From an uncultured Halocynthiibacter sp. (GTDB lineage Bacteria > Pseudomonadota > Alphaproteobacteria > Rhodobacterales > Rhodobacteraceae), in the NCBI GenBank assembly GCA_947503035.1, contig CANNCD010000007.1:52228-116227 (forward strand): a DNA stretch of 64,000 nt, given 5' to 3'. The position numbers and the translations under genes are program-made. Of the stretch, positions 8,587 through 17,472 are shown piece by piece; within the stretch, counting starts at the first letter, position 1; each line of letters starts with the position of its first letter. The notes beneath the pieces were generated by a model that was given only the letters and a program-made list of their open reading frames with translations, did not search any database and was not told the DNA's origin.

Positions 8587-9555
8587 ATGGGTATGCAAAT
8601 CTCAGTTACCCCCGATGTCTTTCGTCTCGCGCAGGTCTTTACGATCTCGCGCGGGTCCCGCACCGAGGCCAAAGTCCTGACCGCCCGCGTTGGGCGTGAT
8701 GGCGTGACGGGGTGGGGCGAATGCGTGCCCTATGCCCGTTATGATGAGACGATCGAAAGCGTCTCGGCCCAGATCAACGGGTTGGGGCAGGTGACGCGCG
8801 ACACTTTGCAGGATGCGCTTCCTGCGGGGGCGGCGCGCAATGCCGTCGATTGCGCCCTTTGGGACCTCGAGGCCAAGGCCACCGGTAAACGTGTCTGGGA
8901 CCTTGCCGGTATTGCTGCACCCAAAGCGGTGACCACGGCCTTTACGATTTCATTGGGTGACCCCGATGTGATGGAGGCCGAGGCCCGCAGAAACGCGTTT
9001 CGTCCATTGTTAAAGATTAAACTCGGCACGCCAGATGACATGAACCGTCTTGAGGCGGTCGTGCGCGGTGCCCCCAAGGCCCGTATCATTGTGGATGCGA
9101 ACGAAGGCTGGGATGCGGATGTCTATTCCGAACTTGCCCCGCATTTGATCCGATTGGGTGTGGAATTGGTTGAGCAACCTTTGCCCGCCGGTGCCGATGA
9201 CATGCTCGCCGAGATCGAGCGGCCCCTTCCGGTCTGCGCGGATGAGAGCGCGCATGACACCGCGTCTTTGCCTGCGCTTAAGGGCAAATACGATGTGGTG
9301 AACATCAAGCTGGACAAAACCGGCGGCCTGACCGAGGCGCTTAAACTGCGCGCGGCGGCGATTGATGCCGGATACGGTGTGATGGTCGGTTGCATGGTTG
9401 GATCGTCGCTTGCGATGGCCCCTGCGACCTTGTTGGCGCAAAATGTGGCCTTTACAGACCTTGACGGGCCGCTTCTATTGGCCGAAGACCGAGACCACGC
9501 ATTGAAATTTGACGACGACGGCGTTCACCCGCCCGTTCGCGCCCTTTGGGGATAG
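8587..9555 (+). CDS. dgcA: N-acetyl-D-glutamate racemase DgcA (dipeptide-epimerase-like)
   Basis: A 322-residue enolase-superfamily protein of the muconate-lactonizing/dipeptide epimerase subgroup. Catalytic features are visible in order: KIK (about 140-142), the metal ligand in DANEGW, the second ligand in EQPLPAG, DESAHD, and the second catalytic lysine in NIKLDKTGG. It starts two bases after the dgcN stop. Relatives are often called L-Ala-D/L-Glu epimerase. The dgcN linkage makes N-acetyl-D-glutamate racemase more likely, although cell-wall peptide epimerisation cannot be excluded from sequence. Confidence 0.83.
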   Translation: MGMQISVTPDVFRLAQVFTISRGSRTEAKVLTARVGRDGVTGWGECVPYARYDETIESVSAQINGLGQVTRDTLQDALPAGAARNAVDCALWDLEAKATGKRVWDLAGIAAPKAVTTAFTISLGDPDVMEAEARRNAFRPLLKIKLGTPDDMNRLEAVVRGAPKARIIVDANEGWDADVYSELAPHLIRLGVELVEQPLPAGADDMLAEIERPLPVCADESAHDTASLPALKGKYDVVNIKLDKTGGLTEALKLRAAAIDAGYGVMVGCMVGSSLAMAPATLLAQNVAFTDLDGPLLLAEDRDHALKFDDDGVHPPVRALWG

Positions 9556-9565
9556 GAGACACAGA

Positions 9566-10423
9566 ATGAGCCGCACTGTTTATGTAAACGGAGAATACCT
9601 TCCAGAAGAAGACGCCAAGATTTCGATCTTTGACCGCGGGTTTCTGATGGCCGATGGTGTTTACGAAGTAACCAGCGTTCTCGAAGGCAAATTGGTTGAC
9701 TATGAAGGTCACAAGGTTCGCCTTGCGCGGTCCCTGTCCGAGTTGGATATGGCCATGCCCGCGACCGAGGATGAAATCCTTGAAATTCACCGCGAACTCG
9801 TACGTCTGAACGACGTTGTCGAAGGTGGCGTGTATCTTCAGATTACACGTGGTGCACCCGCCGACCGCGATTTCGCCTTCCCAGATCCCGACGTGACCCC
9901 GTCGTCCTTGGTCATGTTCACACAGTCCAAACCCGGCCTTGCGGCGACACCCAGCGAAGGCATCAAGGTGATTTCGATCCCTGATGTGCGCTGGGGGCGT
10001 CGGGATATCAAAACCGTTCAATTGTTGTACCCGTCCATGGGTAAAATGATGGCCAAGGCAGCGGGTGCCGCGGATGCGTGGATGGTCGAAGACGGTCTTG
10101 TGACCGAAGGCACATCCAACAACGCCTATATCGTAAAGGGTCGTAAGATCATCACGCGCGAGCTGTCCAACGACATCCTATCCGGTATCACACGCGCCGC
10201 CGTGTTGCGTTTCGCAAAAGAGGCCCAGATGGAAGTCGAAGAGCGCGGCTTTAGCATCGAGGAAGCCCAAGACGCAGACGAGGCATTCGTGACCTCTGCG
10301 ACCACGTTTGTATTGCCGGTTGTGTCGATTGATGATGCGCAAATCGGTGATGGTAAACCAGGCGAGGTCGCGCTGCGTCTTCGTGAGATCTATCTGGAAG
10401 AAAGCCTCAAGGCCGGTATCTAA
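9566..10423 (+). CDS. dat: D-amino-acid aminotransferase (class IV PLP enzyme)
   Basis: A 285-residue class IV aminotransferase. The PLP lysine is probably Lys160 in YPSMGKMM, and the cofactor glutamate region is MVEDGLVTEGTSNNAY, typical of D-alanine/D-amino-acid transaminases. It moves amino groups between D-amino acids and 2-oxo acids, producing or consuming D-Glu or D-Ala. It is the third gene of the dgcN-dgcA-dat unit, with AGGAGA ten bases upstream of the ATG. Together the three genes could collect nitrogen from D-amino acids through D-glutamate into L-glutamate metabolism. A branched-chain or aminodeoxychorismate-type activity is less likely given the context. Confidence 0.85.
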   Translation: MSRTVYVNGEYLPEEDAKISIFDRGFLMADGVYEVTSVLEGKLVDYEGHKVRLARSLSELDMAMPATEDEILEIHRELVRLNDVVEGGVYLQITRGAPADRDFAFPDPDVTPSSLVMFTQSKPGLAATPSEGIKVISIPDVRWGRRDIKTVQLLYPSMGKMMAKAAGAADAWMVEDGLVTEGTSNNAYIVKGRKIITRELSNDILSGITRAAVLRFAKEAQMEVEERGFSIEEAQDADEAFVTSATTFVLPVVSIDDAQIGDGKPGEVALRLREIYLEESLKAGI

Positions 10424-10430
10424 TATGACT

Positions 10431-10463
10431 TGGGGGCGCAGTGATGCGCCCCCAGCTATTTTC
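10431..10463 (+). terminator. intrinsic terminator after dat
   Basis: Perfect 10-bp GC-rich stem (10431-10440 with 10445-10454), loop GTGA, followed by a short T-rich stretch. It ends the dgcN-dgcA-dat transcript and also lies beyond the 3' end of the convergent RTX gene. Confidence 0.8.
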
Positions 10464-12049
10464 TATGCAGCCGGTGTGAAGGCTGTGAATGTGATGCTAT
10501 CTGCGGCCACATTCGGCGTGCCGGTCAGAACGGCAACCAACTGATCCCCAAAATACACATTCGTTGACTCTTCATCATCGGTGTTCTCGGTTGTCAGCGT
10601 GTCGGTGTCCGCTGCGCTCGCCACGTCTTGGCTGATCACAAGAACATCTTCGTCCACGTCAAAGTCGGTGATCGTCACAGCCGCATCGTCAAGTTCATCG
10701 AAGGATACGTTGAAGGTGTCGTTGTTGTCACCACCTGAGACGATGTCGCCATCATCGACGAAGAACTCATCGTTGCCAAAGCCGCCTTCGATCACATCTG
10801 GTGTGTCTGTTCCAGCATCGTCAAGCGTTGTGATGGTGTCGGCACCCGTATCGCCAAAGATCTCGTTCGAACCGCTGTTATCGGTGATCGTGTCGCTTCC
10901 GGCACCCCCACGGATGAAGTCATCCCCAAGGTCAGACGTATCGGTTGTGGCCGTCACGTCATCGCCTGCGCCCAGTTGAAGGTTGTCGTCACCCGCATCG
11001 CCGGCAACGGTGTCATCACCGTTGCTTCCGTAAATAATGTCATCACCTTCGGCGCCGCTTAGGATGTCATCGCCGTCGCCGCCGCTGATGGTTTCACCTT
11101 CTTCAGTGCCAGTAAGAGTATCGTCCAAGGCCGTTCCGACGATGGTTTCGGTCTCTTCTTCTTCCTCATCCTCAGGCTCGTCCACAGGGTCAGTGTCATC
11201 CTCAGGTACGTAGGCTGCGAATGTGATGCTATCTGCGTCTACATTCGGTGTGCCCAACAGAACTGCGATCAACTGATCCCCAAAATACACATTTGTTGAC
11301 TCTTGGTCGTCTGTGTTCTCGGTTGTCAGGGCGTCTGTGTCCGCCACGCTTGCCATGCCTTGAGTGATCGCAAGAACATCTTCGTCGACATCAAAGTCAC
11401 TGATGGTTACGACCGCGTCGTCAGTTTCGTCGAAGGAAACGTTGAAGGTATCGCTGTTTTCTCCACCTGAGACGATGTCACCATCATCCACAAAGAACAC
11501 ATCGTTGCCAAACCCGCCCTCGATGACGTCTGGGGTGTCTGTTCCAATGTCATCAAGCGTCGTGATGGTGTCGGCGCCTGTATCGCCAAAGATGGTGTTT
11601 GTACCGCTGCCGTCGGTGATCGTGTCGTTTCCTGCGCCACCACGGATAAGGTCATCGCCAAGATCGGACGTATCGGTCGTGGCTGTTGCGTCATCGCCCG
11701 CGCCCAGCTGGATGTTGTCGTCACCTGCATCGCCCGCAACAGTGTCATCACCGTTGCTTCCGTAAATAAGGTCATCACCTTCGCCACCGCTTAGGGCGTC
11801 ATCGCCGTCGCCGCCGCTGATGGTGTCGTCTTCTTCGGTACCAGTAAGAGTATCGTCAGACGCAGTACCGACGATTGTGGCTTCCTCCTCGGGATCATCC
11901 ATCAGATCAGACCCATCATCGGGCGCTTCCGTATCTGGTGTATCTTCGGCGGATGATGACGATGAAGACGTGTCATCATCGTCATTGATAAAGGCGTCGA
12001 TGATGAAGCCCGTGGCAGCAAGCGACAATAGTGACAATGTTAGCAGCAT
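10463..12049 (-). CDS. acidic RTX-like calcium-binding protein with internal tandem duplication
   Basis: A 528-residue, extremely Asp-rich protein. Residues 1-20 are a hydrophobic signal or anchor sequence, followed by an acidic/serine linker (23-57). Two near-identical modules follow: about 58-282 and 302-526 (period 244 residues). Each carries RTX-type nonapeptide-like repeats (GGDGDD, GGEGDDLIYG, GNDTI) and ends in a beta-rich section (DADSITF). RTX repeats bind Ca2+ outside the cell and fold on export. No protease, lipase or adhesin catalytic domain is visible, and no type I secretion genes are nearby. The N-terminal hydrophobic segment hints at Sec export or anchoring. The start has GGGGAA upstream. 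Confidence 0.8.
   Translation of the reverse strand: MLLTLSLLSLAATGFIIDAFINDDDDTSSSSSSAEDTPDTEAPDDGSDLMDDPEEEATIVGTASDDTLTGTEEDDTISGGDGDDALSGGEGDDLIYGSNGDDTVAGDAGDDNIQLGAGDDATATTDTSDLGDDLIRGGAGNDTITDGSGTNTIFGDTGADTITTLDDIGTDTPDVIEGGFGNDVFFVDDGDIVSGGENSDTFNVSFDETDDAVVTISDFDVDEDVLAITQGMASVADTDALTTENTDDQESTNVYFGDQLIAVLLGTPNVDADSITFAAYVPEDDTDPVDEPEDEEEEETETIVGTALDDTLTGTEEGETISGGDGDDILSGAEGDDIIYGSNGDDTVAGDAGDDNLQLGAGDDVTATTDTSDLGDDFIRGGAGSDTITDNSGSNEIFGDTGADTITTLDDAGTDTPDVIEGGFGNDEFFVDDGDIVSGGDNNDTFNVSFDELDDAAVTITDFDVDEDVLVISQDVASAADTDTLTTENTDDEESTNVYFGDQLVAVLTGTPNVAADSITFTAFTPAA
10472..11878 (-). repeat. tandem duplication within the RTX gene (two units of about 675 bp, period 732 bp)
   Basis: The unit read from 11878 to about 11204 is repeated from 11146 to about 10472. 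Many DNA stretches are identical or nearly so in both units, for example those encoding NVYFGDQL and GSNGDDTVAGDAGDDN. The units are separated by a 19-residue acidic linker rich in Glu and Asp. Confidence 0.85.
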
Positions 12050-12216
12050 TGTGTTCCCCAGTTCATAAAGATTGAATTAATAAATTTAGTGTTAGGGTAC
12101 ACTCTTAGACGCATTCTTGGCAATCTTCCGCCACATTTATGCCTAATTTGCCATAATTTTCGGCCACCCGTTTCCGGAATGGAATCAAGTGGCGCCGCTT
12201 TCGTGGGATTGTTTCC

Positions 12217-12516
12217 CTATTCGGGGTGGGCTTCTTTGAAGCTTGCCATTGATTCGGAGCTGGCTTCGGTTTGGTGCTGTTCTTTCCACTGCTCGAACGG
12301 CATCCCATAGAACATTTCGCGCGCGTCATCCTTGCTCATGGCGATCCCTTTTTCCGCGGCGGCTTCTTGATACCAGCGACTTAGGCAGTTCCGGCAAAAC
12401 CCAGCAAGGTTCATCATATCAATGTTTTGTACGTCGGTTCTGGTCTGAAGATGCGCTTGTAGGGTGCGGAATGCGGCGGCTTCGAGTTCGATTTGGGTCT
12501 GTGCATCGATGGTCAT
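12217..12516 (-). CDS. DUF1244 family protein
   Basis: A 99-residue protein of the small alpha/gamma-proteobacterial DUF1244 family. The typical core LQAHLQTRTDVQNIDMMNLAGFCRNCLSRWY is present (cut here after its first half: hydrophobic helices, then the conserved Cys pair in CRNC at about residues 46-49), followed by FYGMPFEQWK. The function is unknown; the family is predicted to be a small helical cytosolic protein. It lies between the RTX gene and the divergent pyk. The 167 bp between it and the RTX start and the 192 bp before pyk contain no further gene that I can see. Confidence 0.85.
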   Translation of the reverse strand: MTIDAQTQIELEAAAFRTLQAHLQTRTDVQNIDMMNLAGFCRNCLSRWYQEAAAEKGIAMSKDDAREMFYGMPFEQWKEQHQTEASSESMASFKEAHPE

Positions 12517-12708
12517 GTCTGGGGCCTTTTTTCATGGGGTTACGGGCAAGGTACTGATCATATTGCCCGAAGTTTGTGCGGTTTGTAGATAAATTACTGA
12601 CGACTATCATAAAACAGTGACGTTTCTCACAGTTGTATTCCAGCATGAATTCGATCATAAGGGCCTTGGCCCACCGACATTTTGAAACGACACGAGGAAT
12701 AAGGCACT

Positions 12709-14154
12709 ATGACCCGCCTTCGCAATGTAAAGATCGTGGCCACTTTGGGCCCAGCATCTAACGACTATGAAACCATCCGCGCGCTTTTCGAAGCCGGCGC
12801 AAATGTGTTCCGTCTAAATATGAGCCACGGCGACCACGATGAAATCCGCGTGCGTCACGAAATTATTCGTAAAATCGAAGCCGACACCGGCCGTCCGATT
12901 GCGATTTTGGCGGACCTTCAGGGGCCGAAAATCCGCTGTGGGGTTTTCGCGAATGAATCCGAAGAGCTCGAAATCGGCGACAAATTCCGCTTTGACCTTG
13001 ATGACGCGCCAGGTGATGCGACACGGGTTAAGCTCCCGCATAAAGAAATCTTCGACGCGCTTAAGCCAGGCGCGCACCTTTTGGTGAACGACGGCAAAAT
13101 CAGCGTACGTGTCGAAGACTGTGGTGCGGATTACGCGAACTGTGTTGTCGAAGTTGGTGGCACAATCTCCAACCGTAAGGGCGTGAACGTTCCTGACGTG
13201 ATCCTTCCTGTTGCGGCGCTGTCTGACAAAGACCGCACCGACCTTGAATTCGTCTGTGAGCTGGGTGTGGACTGGCTTGCGCTATCCTTTGTTCAGCGCG
13301 CAGAAGACGTGATCGAAGCCCGTGAATTGGCCCGTGGCCGTGCGGCGATCCTGTCCAAAATCGAAAAACCAGCCGCCGTAGAAGCCTTTGACAGCATCTT
13401 GTATGTGTCCGACGGTATCATGGTTGCCCGTGGTGATCTTGGTGTTGAATGCCCTGTGCACTCTGTTCCGCCGATCCAAAAACAACTTGTCCGCAAGTGT
13501 CGCGCCGCCGCGAAGCCAGTGATCGTTGCGACCCAGATGCTTGAGTCCATGATCGACAGCCCAGTGCCAACCCGCGCCGAGGTGTCCGATGTTGCGACGG
13601 CGATCTACGAAGGTACCGACGGTATCATGTTGTCCGCGGAGTCTGCGGCCGGTGATTATCCAATCGAAGCCGTGACAACCATGGTGAACGTTGCGATTTC
13701 TGTTGAAAACGACGCGACATACCGCGAAGTGATCGAAGCAAGCCGCACCGCGAACCGCATGTCCGTGTCCGACGGTATCGTTGCCGCTGCGCGCGAAATC
13801 GCGGAAACATCCGACGTGAAGGCGATCGCGTGTTACACCAAATCCGGCACAACCGCGTTGCTGACTGCGCGCGAACGTCCACGTGTGCCAATCTTGGTTA
13901 TGACTTCGCAGGAAAAAGTTGCCCGTCGTCTTTGCCTCAGCTGGGGCACAACATGTCAGGTCACCGAAACGGTTGATCGCTTTAAGACCGCTGTTGTGAA
14001 TTCGGTTCGCGCCGCCATCAGCACCGGCATCGCCGAGCAGAAAGACCAGATCGTGATCACCGCCGGTGTTCCGTTCAACGTGTCAGGCACAACGAATATC
14101 CTTCGTGTTGCGCCGTGTGATGAAACCTTGATTGTCAGTGCCGACAACGAATAA
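12709..14154 (+). CDS. pyk: pyruvate kinase
   Basis: A 481-residue glycolytic enzyme converting phosphoenolpyruvate and ADP to pyruvate and ATP. The N-terminal KIVATLGPAS motif, the K+/Mg2+ and substrate site SKIEKPAAVEAFDSIL with the catalytic lysine, MVARGDLGVE, and the C-terminal regulatory domain (TKSGTTALL) are all visible. Length is typical of bacterial type II-like pyruvate kinases. GAGGAATAAGG lies before the ATG. A small membrane-protein gene follows 33 bp downstream and may be cotranscribed. Confidence 0.97.
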   Translation: MTRLRNVKIVATLGPASNDYETIRALFEAGANVFRLNMSHGDHDEIRVRHEIIRKIEADTGRPIAILADLQGPKIRCGVFANESEELEIGDKFRFDLDDAPGDATRVKLPHKEIFDALKPGAHLLVNDGKISVRVEDCGADYANCVVEVGGTISNRKGVNVPDVILPVAALSDKDRTDLEFVCELGVDWLALSFVQRAEDVIEARELARGRAAILSKIEKPAAVEAFDSILYVSDGIMVARGDLGVECPVHSVPPIQKQLVRKCRAAAKPVIVATQMLESMIDSPVPTRAEVSDVATAIYEGTDGIMLSAESAAGDYPIEAVTTMVNVAISVENDATYREVIEASRTANRMSVSDGIVAAAREIAETSDVKAIACYTKSGTTALLTARERPRVPILVMTSQEKVARRLCLSWGTTCQVTETVDRFKTAVVNSVRAAISTGIAEQKDQIVITAGVPFNVSGTTNILRVAPCDETLIVSADNE

Positions 14155-14187
14155 GGTGCCATCATTATAAAAAGTGAGGGGATTGAT

Positions 14188-14409
14188 ATGGATACAGATC
14201 TAATTTTTGTTGCAGGCGTTATCGTCGCTGCCGTGTCGCTCCCCTCAATTCTTACCTCGTTCATTGATCAACGGTCCCCACGTGCAGGGGCCATTGGTGT
14301 TTTGGTCGGTGGTGGCTTCATCGTCTTTGCTTCGATGAACAAGGTCGGGGGATATGCATTGAATGACGTTCCCGCGCTTGTGGTTCAAGTTATCGGAAAT
14401 TTCTTCTAG
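14188..14409 (+). CDS. small hydrophobic membrane protein, unrecognised
   Basis: A 73-residue protein with two predicted membrane segments (about 4-24 and 33-51), separated by a short polar loop [11 protein letters not shown], and a hydrophobic C-terminus. A good ribosome-binding site (GAGGGG) precedes the ATG. It sits between pyk and rpmI on the same strand. Proteins like this appear as short hypothetical genes in Rhodobacterales; I do not recognise a named family, and no function is proposed. Confidence 0.65.
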   Translation: MDTDLIFVAGVIVAAVSLPSILTSFIDQRSPRAGAIGVLVGGGFIVFASMNKVGGYALNDVPALVVQVIGNFF

Positions 14410-14531
14410 CAACGTCACTTTGGCCTTGCCAGAATCCATGCGCGCCCGTATACGGCGCGTTCAAGCGTGTGACCGGCCAATATGGCATGCCGAGTCACGC
14501 AAACACCGCTCGAACATATAAGGAGATGGAA
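14410..14531 (+). promoter_or_regulatory. leader region of rpmI-rplT
   Basis: A near-palindrome CGCGCCCGTATACGGCGCG at 14441-14459 and GC-rich dyads precede the rpmI ribosome-binding site AAGGAGA. In many bacteria the L20 protein represses its own operon through leader structure. Whether this region does so is inference; infC is not adjacent here. Confidence 0.35.
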
Positions 14532-14732
14532 ATGCCTAAGATGAAGACAAAGTCGAGCTGCAAAAAGCGGTTCAAGGTCACGAAAAATGGCCACGTTAAA
14601 GCAGGCCAAGCTGGCAAACGCCACGGCATGATCAAACGTACAAACAAATTCCTGCGCAACGCGCGCGGCACTACAACGCTCTCGGCTCCTGACGCAAAAA
14701 TCGTCAAGTCGATGATGCCATACGCTCGCTAA
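14532..14732 (+). CDS. rpmI: 50S ribosomal protein bL35
   Basis: A 66-residue basic protein starting [14 protein letters not shown], the classical bL35 beginning, with [20 protein letters not shown] in the middle. Length equals the family norm. The start is placed at the ATG preceded by AGGAGATGGAA; in-frame codons further upstream belong to the leader. It forms an operon with rplT, 12 bp downstream. Confidence 0.97.
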   Translation: MPKMKTKSSCKKRFKVTKNGHVKAGQAGKRHGMIKRTNKFLRNARGTTTLSAPDAKIVKSMMPYAR

Positions 14733-14744
14733 GGAGGTCCTGAT

Positions 14745-15110
14745 ATGTCTCGCGTAAAAGGTGGTACTACTACTCACGCCCGTCACAAGAAGGTCATCGA
14801 TGCAGCCAAGGGTTTCCGCGGCCGTCGTAAAAACGCTTTCCGCACAGCTACTCAGGCGGTTGATAAAGCGAACCAATATGCAACCCGCGACCGCAAGAAT
14901 CGTAAGCGCAATTTCCGCGCGCTTTGGATTCAGCGTATCAACGCGGCTGTTCGTTCACACGACGAAGCATTGACATACTCCCGTTTCATCAACGGTCTGT
15001 CTCTTGCTGGTATCGAAGTTGACCGTAAGGTTCTTGCTGATCTAGCTGTTCACGAACCAGAAGCGTTCGGTGCGATTGTTGAAAAAGCTCAGGCTGCTCT
15101 TGCCGCCTAA
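14745..15110 (+). CDS. rplT: 50S ribosomal protein bL20
   Basis: A 121-residue large-subunit assembly protein. The typical N-terminus ([17 protein letters not shown]), the arginine-rich [12 protein letters not shown] and the globular C-terminal part with YSRFINGL are present. A strong Shine-Dalgarno AAGGAGGTCCTGAT precedes it. Codon use is the biased pattern of highly expressed genes. A strong terminator lies 26 bp downstream. Confidence 0.98.
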   Translation: MSRVKGGTTTHARHKKVIDAAKGFRGRRKNAFRTATQAVDKANQYATRDRKNRKRNFRALWIQRINAAVRSHDEALTYSRFINGLSLAGIEVDRKVLADLAVHEPEAFGAIVEKAQAALAA

Positions 15111-15136
15111 GTTGTTTTAACAACACGAAAATTTGA

Positions 15137-15168
15137 AACCCCGGCGTTGCGAAACGTCGGGGTTTTTT
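15137..15168 (+). terminator. intrinsic terminator of rpmI-rplT
   Basis: 12-bp stem with one G-U pair (15137-15148 with 15153-15164), loop GCGA, followed by a run of six T. Confidence 0.93.
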
Positions 15169-15256
15169 CATGGTCTTGCCCCAATTACGACAATTTTCCC
15201 CGTTTTATTAATCAAACTGAAACCTATTTTCAGTGCGGTAACGATTGGAATGTCAC

Positions 15257-16318
15257 TTGGCACGTATCAGCGAACTTCACTATTCAAACGCCTATGCGAA
15301 TAGCTCTGGGATTTCAGAGTTCATCGAGATTGCGTTGTCGTCGTCCGAGGACCCTGCCGATTTTTCCATGGCCTTCTACGAGGCAAACGGAACCCCTGGT
15401 CTGGTTGTGCCATTGGACGATAGCGATGTGCAGGTCACCTATGATGCGCAGACTGACGAATACGTCTATGTGATCTCTGCCGACTATTACGACATGCTCC
15501 TAACCGATCCAAACGGTGGCGGTTCTGGGAATTACGAGGCCTATGCCCTTGTAAATACTGACACCTCTACGGTTGTCGAGTTTCTCGATATTGGCGGCGG
15601 TACGACGGCAATCGAGGCCGACGGTGGCCTTGCCGACGGTGCGGTTTCGGAAAACGTTCCGGTTCTTGTTGGGCCGAACTCAACAACCACAACGATTCAG
15701 TTCAACCAACCCAACCCCGACGTCCAAGTCTATGAAACCGCTGCGGCGGGGGATTCGGGGATTGTCTGCTTTGTCTCTGGCACGTTGATCGCCACGCCTG
15801 ACGGCCCGCGCTTGGTCGAGGATCTTTGTGTCGGTGATCTGGTTGAAACACTTGACGACGGCCCCCAGCCGATCCGCTGGCACGGGGCACGCACCGTGGC
15901 GGGCACAGGGGCGTTTGCGCCGATCCGGCTCGATGGTGCGGCCTTTGGTGGCGCGGGTGCGCTTTATGTGTCGCCGCAGCACCGTGTCCTGTTGCAGGGG
16001 TGGCAGGCCGAGATGTTGATTGGTGAGGATCAGGTTCTGGCCGCCGCGACTCATCTGTTGAATGATCGGACCGTTGTGCGGGCCCCGCGCGCGTCGGTCA
16101 CCTATCACCACATCATGTTCGACGCCCATCAGATCATCACCGCCAACGGTGTTTTGTGCGAGAGCTTCTACCCTGGGGATGCGGCCTTGCGGGCCTTGGC
16201 CCCCGAAGCGGCGGACGAACTGTTCACGCTTTTCCCCGAACTGACGCGGCCCTATGCGGGTTATGGCCCCATGGCGCGCGTTGAATTGAAGGCACATGAA
16301 GGCCGTCTGTTCGCATAG
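15257..16318 (+). CDS. Hint-domain (hedgehog/intein-like) protein
   Basis: About 353 residues. The C-terminal half is a Hint_2-type domain: CFVSGTLIATPDGPRLVEDL with the nucleophile-like Cys, GDLVETLDDGPQPIRW, then SPQHRVLL and YHHIMFDAHQII. The N-terminal about 160 residues form a beta-rich domain (FIEIALSSSEDPADFSMAFY) resembling extracellular modules found with such domains in marine alphaproteobacteria. The start is uncertain: TTG at 15257 gives MARISELHYSN and has GGA eight bases upstream, whereas TTG at 15245 is also in frame. No signal peptide is visible, so export, if any, would be by another route. The Hint domain may self-cleave; that is inference. Confidence 0.8.
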   Translation: MARISELHYSNAYANSSGISEFIEIALSSSEDPADFSMAFYEANGTPGLVVPLDDSDVQVTYDAQTDEYVYVISADYYDMLLTDPNGGGSGNYEAYALVNTDTSTVVEFLDIGGGTTAIEADGGLADGAVSENVPVLVGPNSTTTTIQFNQPNPDVQVYETAAAGDSGIVCFVSGTLIATPDGPRLVEDLCVGDLVETLDDGPQPIRWHGARTVAGTGAFAPIRLDGAAFGGAGALYVSPQHRVLLQGWQAEMLIGEDQVLAAATHLLNDRTVVRAPRASVTYHHIMFDAHQIITANGVLCESFYPGDAALRALAPEAADELFTLFPELTRPYAGYGPMARVELKAHEGRLFA

Positions 16319-16389
16319 AACGCCCAGCAACCCTTGCATTCCCGTCGCCCTGTGATAGCACATTCTCCAACTGAATTCGGAGAGATATC

Positions 16390-17472
16390 ATGGACGATCT
16401 TGGCGACCTGCGCGCAAAATACCTGACCGCGGTCAATGAATCGGCGGACGAGGCATCGCTTGAGGCGCTGCGCGTAGCGGCGGTTGGCAAAAAGGGCGAG
16501 GTGGCCCTTAAGATGCGCGAACTGGGCAAAATGACCCCAGAGGAACGCCAAGTGGCCGGTCCAGCGTTGAATGCGCTTAAGGATGAAATCAACGCGGCGC
16601 TTGCGGCGAAAAAGGTTGCCCTTGCGGATGCGGCGTTGAACGCGCGTCTGGAAACCGAGTGGCTTGATGTGACTCTGCCGGCGCGTGGCCGTCCTGCGGG
16701 CACCATCCACCCGATCTCCCAAGTGACAGAAGAAGTCACCGCGATCTTTGCCGACATGGGCTTTGCCGTGGCCGAAGGTCCACAAATCGAAACCGATTTC
16801 TATAACTTTGACGCGTTGAACATTCCGCCGCATCACCCTGCGCGTCAGGAATTCGACACGTTCTATATGCACCGTGACGAGGCCGATGAACGCCCGCCGC
16901 ACGTGTTGCGCACGCACACGTCGCCGGTTCAGATCCGCGCGATGGAAAAGACCGGCGCGCCGATCCGCGTGATTGCCCCTGGCCGCGTGTATCGTTCCGA
17001 TTACGACATCACCCACACGCCCATGTTCCACCAAGTCGAAGGTCTCGCCATCGGCAAGGACATCTCTATGGCGAACCTGAAATGGGTTCTCGAAGAATTC
17101 GTGCGCGCGTTTTTCGAGGTCGAAAATGTGGAATTGCGTTTCCGTGCGTCCCACTTCCCGTTCACAGAACCATCTGCCGAAGTGGACATTCAGTGTTCTT
17201 GGGACAACGGCCAGCTTAAGGTTGGTGAGGGCGACGATTGGATGGAAATCCTTGGCTCGGGCATGGTGCACCCCAAGGTTCTTGAGGCCGCAGGCGTTGA
17301 CCCGAACGAATACCAAGGTTTCGCCTTTGGTGTGGGGATCGACCGGATTGCGATGCTGAAATACGGCATCCCTGATCTGCGCGCCTTCTTTGACAGCGAC
17401 CTGCGTTGGTTGCGCCACTATGGCTTCTCGGCACTTGATATGCCGAACATCCACGGCGGTCTAAGCAAATGA
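16390..17472 (+). CDS. pheS: phenylalanine--tRNA ligase subunit alpha
   Basis: A 360-residue catalytic subunit that charges tRNA-Phe as an alpha2-beta2 enzyme. The N-terminal coiled-coil tRNA-binding region (about 1-90) is followed by the class II synthetase core: motif 2 around [20 protein letters not shown] and motif 3 in [22 protein letters not shown] site precedes the ATG. The stop overlaps the next start by ATGA. Confidence 0.97.
   Translation: MDDLGDLRAKYLTAVNESADEASLEALRVAAVGKKGEVALKMRELGKMTPEERQVAGPALNALKDEINAALAAKKVALADAALNARLETEWLDVTLPARGRPAGTIHPISQVTEEVTAIFADMGFAVAEGPQIETDFYNFDALNIPPHHPARQEFDTFYMHRDEADERPPHVLRTHTSPVQIRAMEKTGAPIRVIAPGRVYRSDYDITHTPMFHQVEGLAIGKDISMANLKWVLEEFVRAFFEVENVELRFRASHFPFTEPSAEVDIQCSWDNGQLKVGEGDDWMEILGSGMVHPKVLEAAGVDPNEYQGFAFGVGIDRIAMLKYGIPDLRAFFDSDLRWLRHYGFSALDMPNIHGGLSK

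Noticed and set aside
10581..11765. Two plus-strand frames antisense to the RTX gene
   Set aside because: Their Ser/Val repeats are the antisense reading of the Asp-rich RTX repeats.
10472..11878. Possible CRISPR-like regular repeat
   Set aside because: The periodicity is in-frame protein repeat coding and one large duplication; there are no short identical repeats with unique spacers.
16261..17454. Antisense frame of 397 codons over pheS
   Set aside because: Composition typical of a shadow frame; pheS is full length and in operon.
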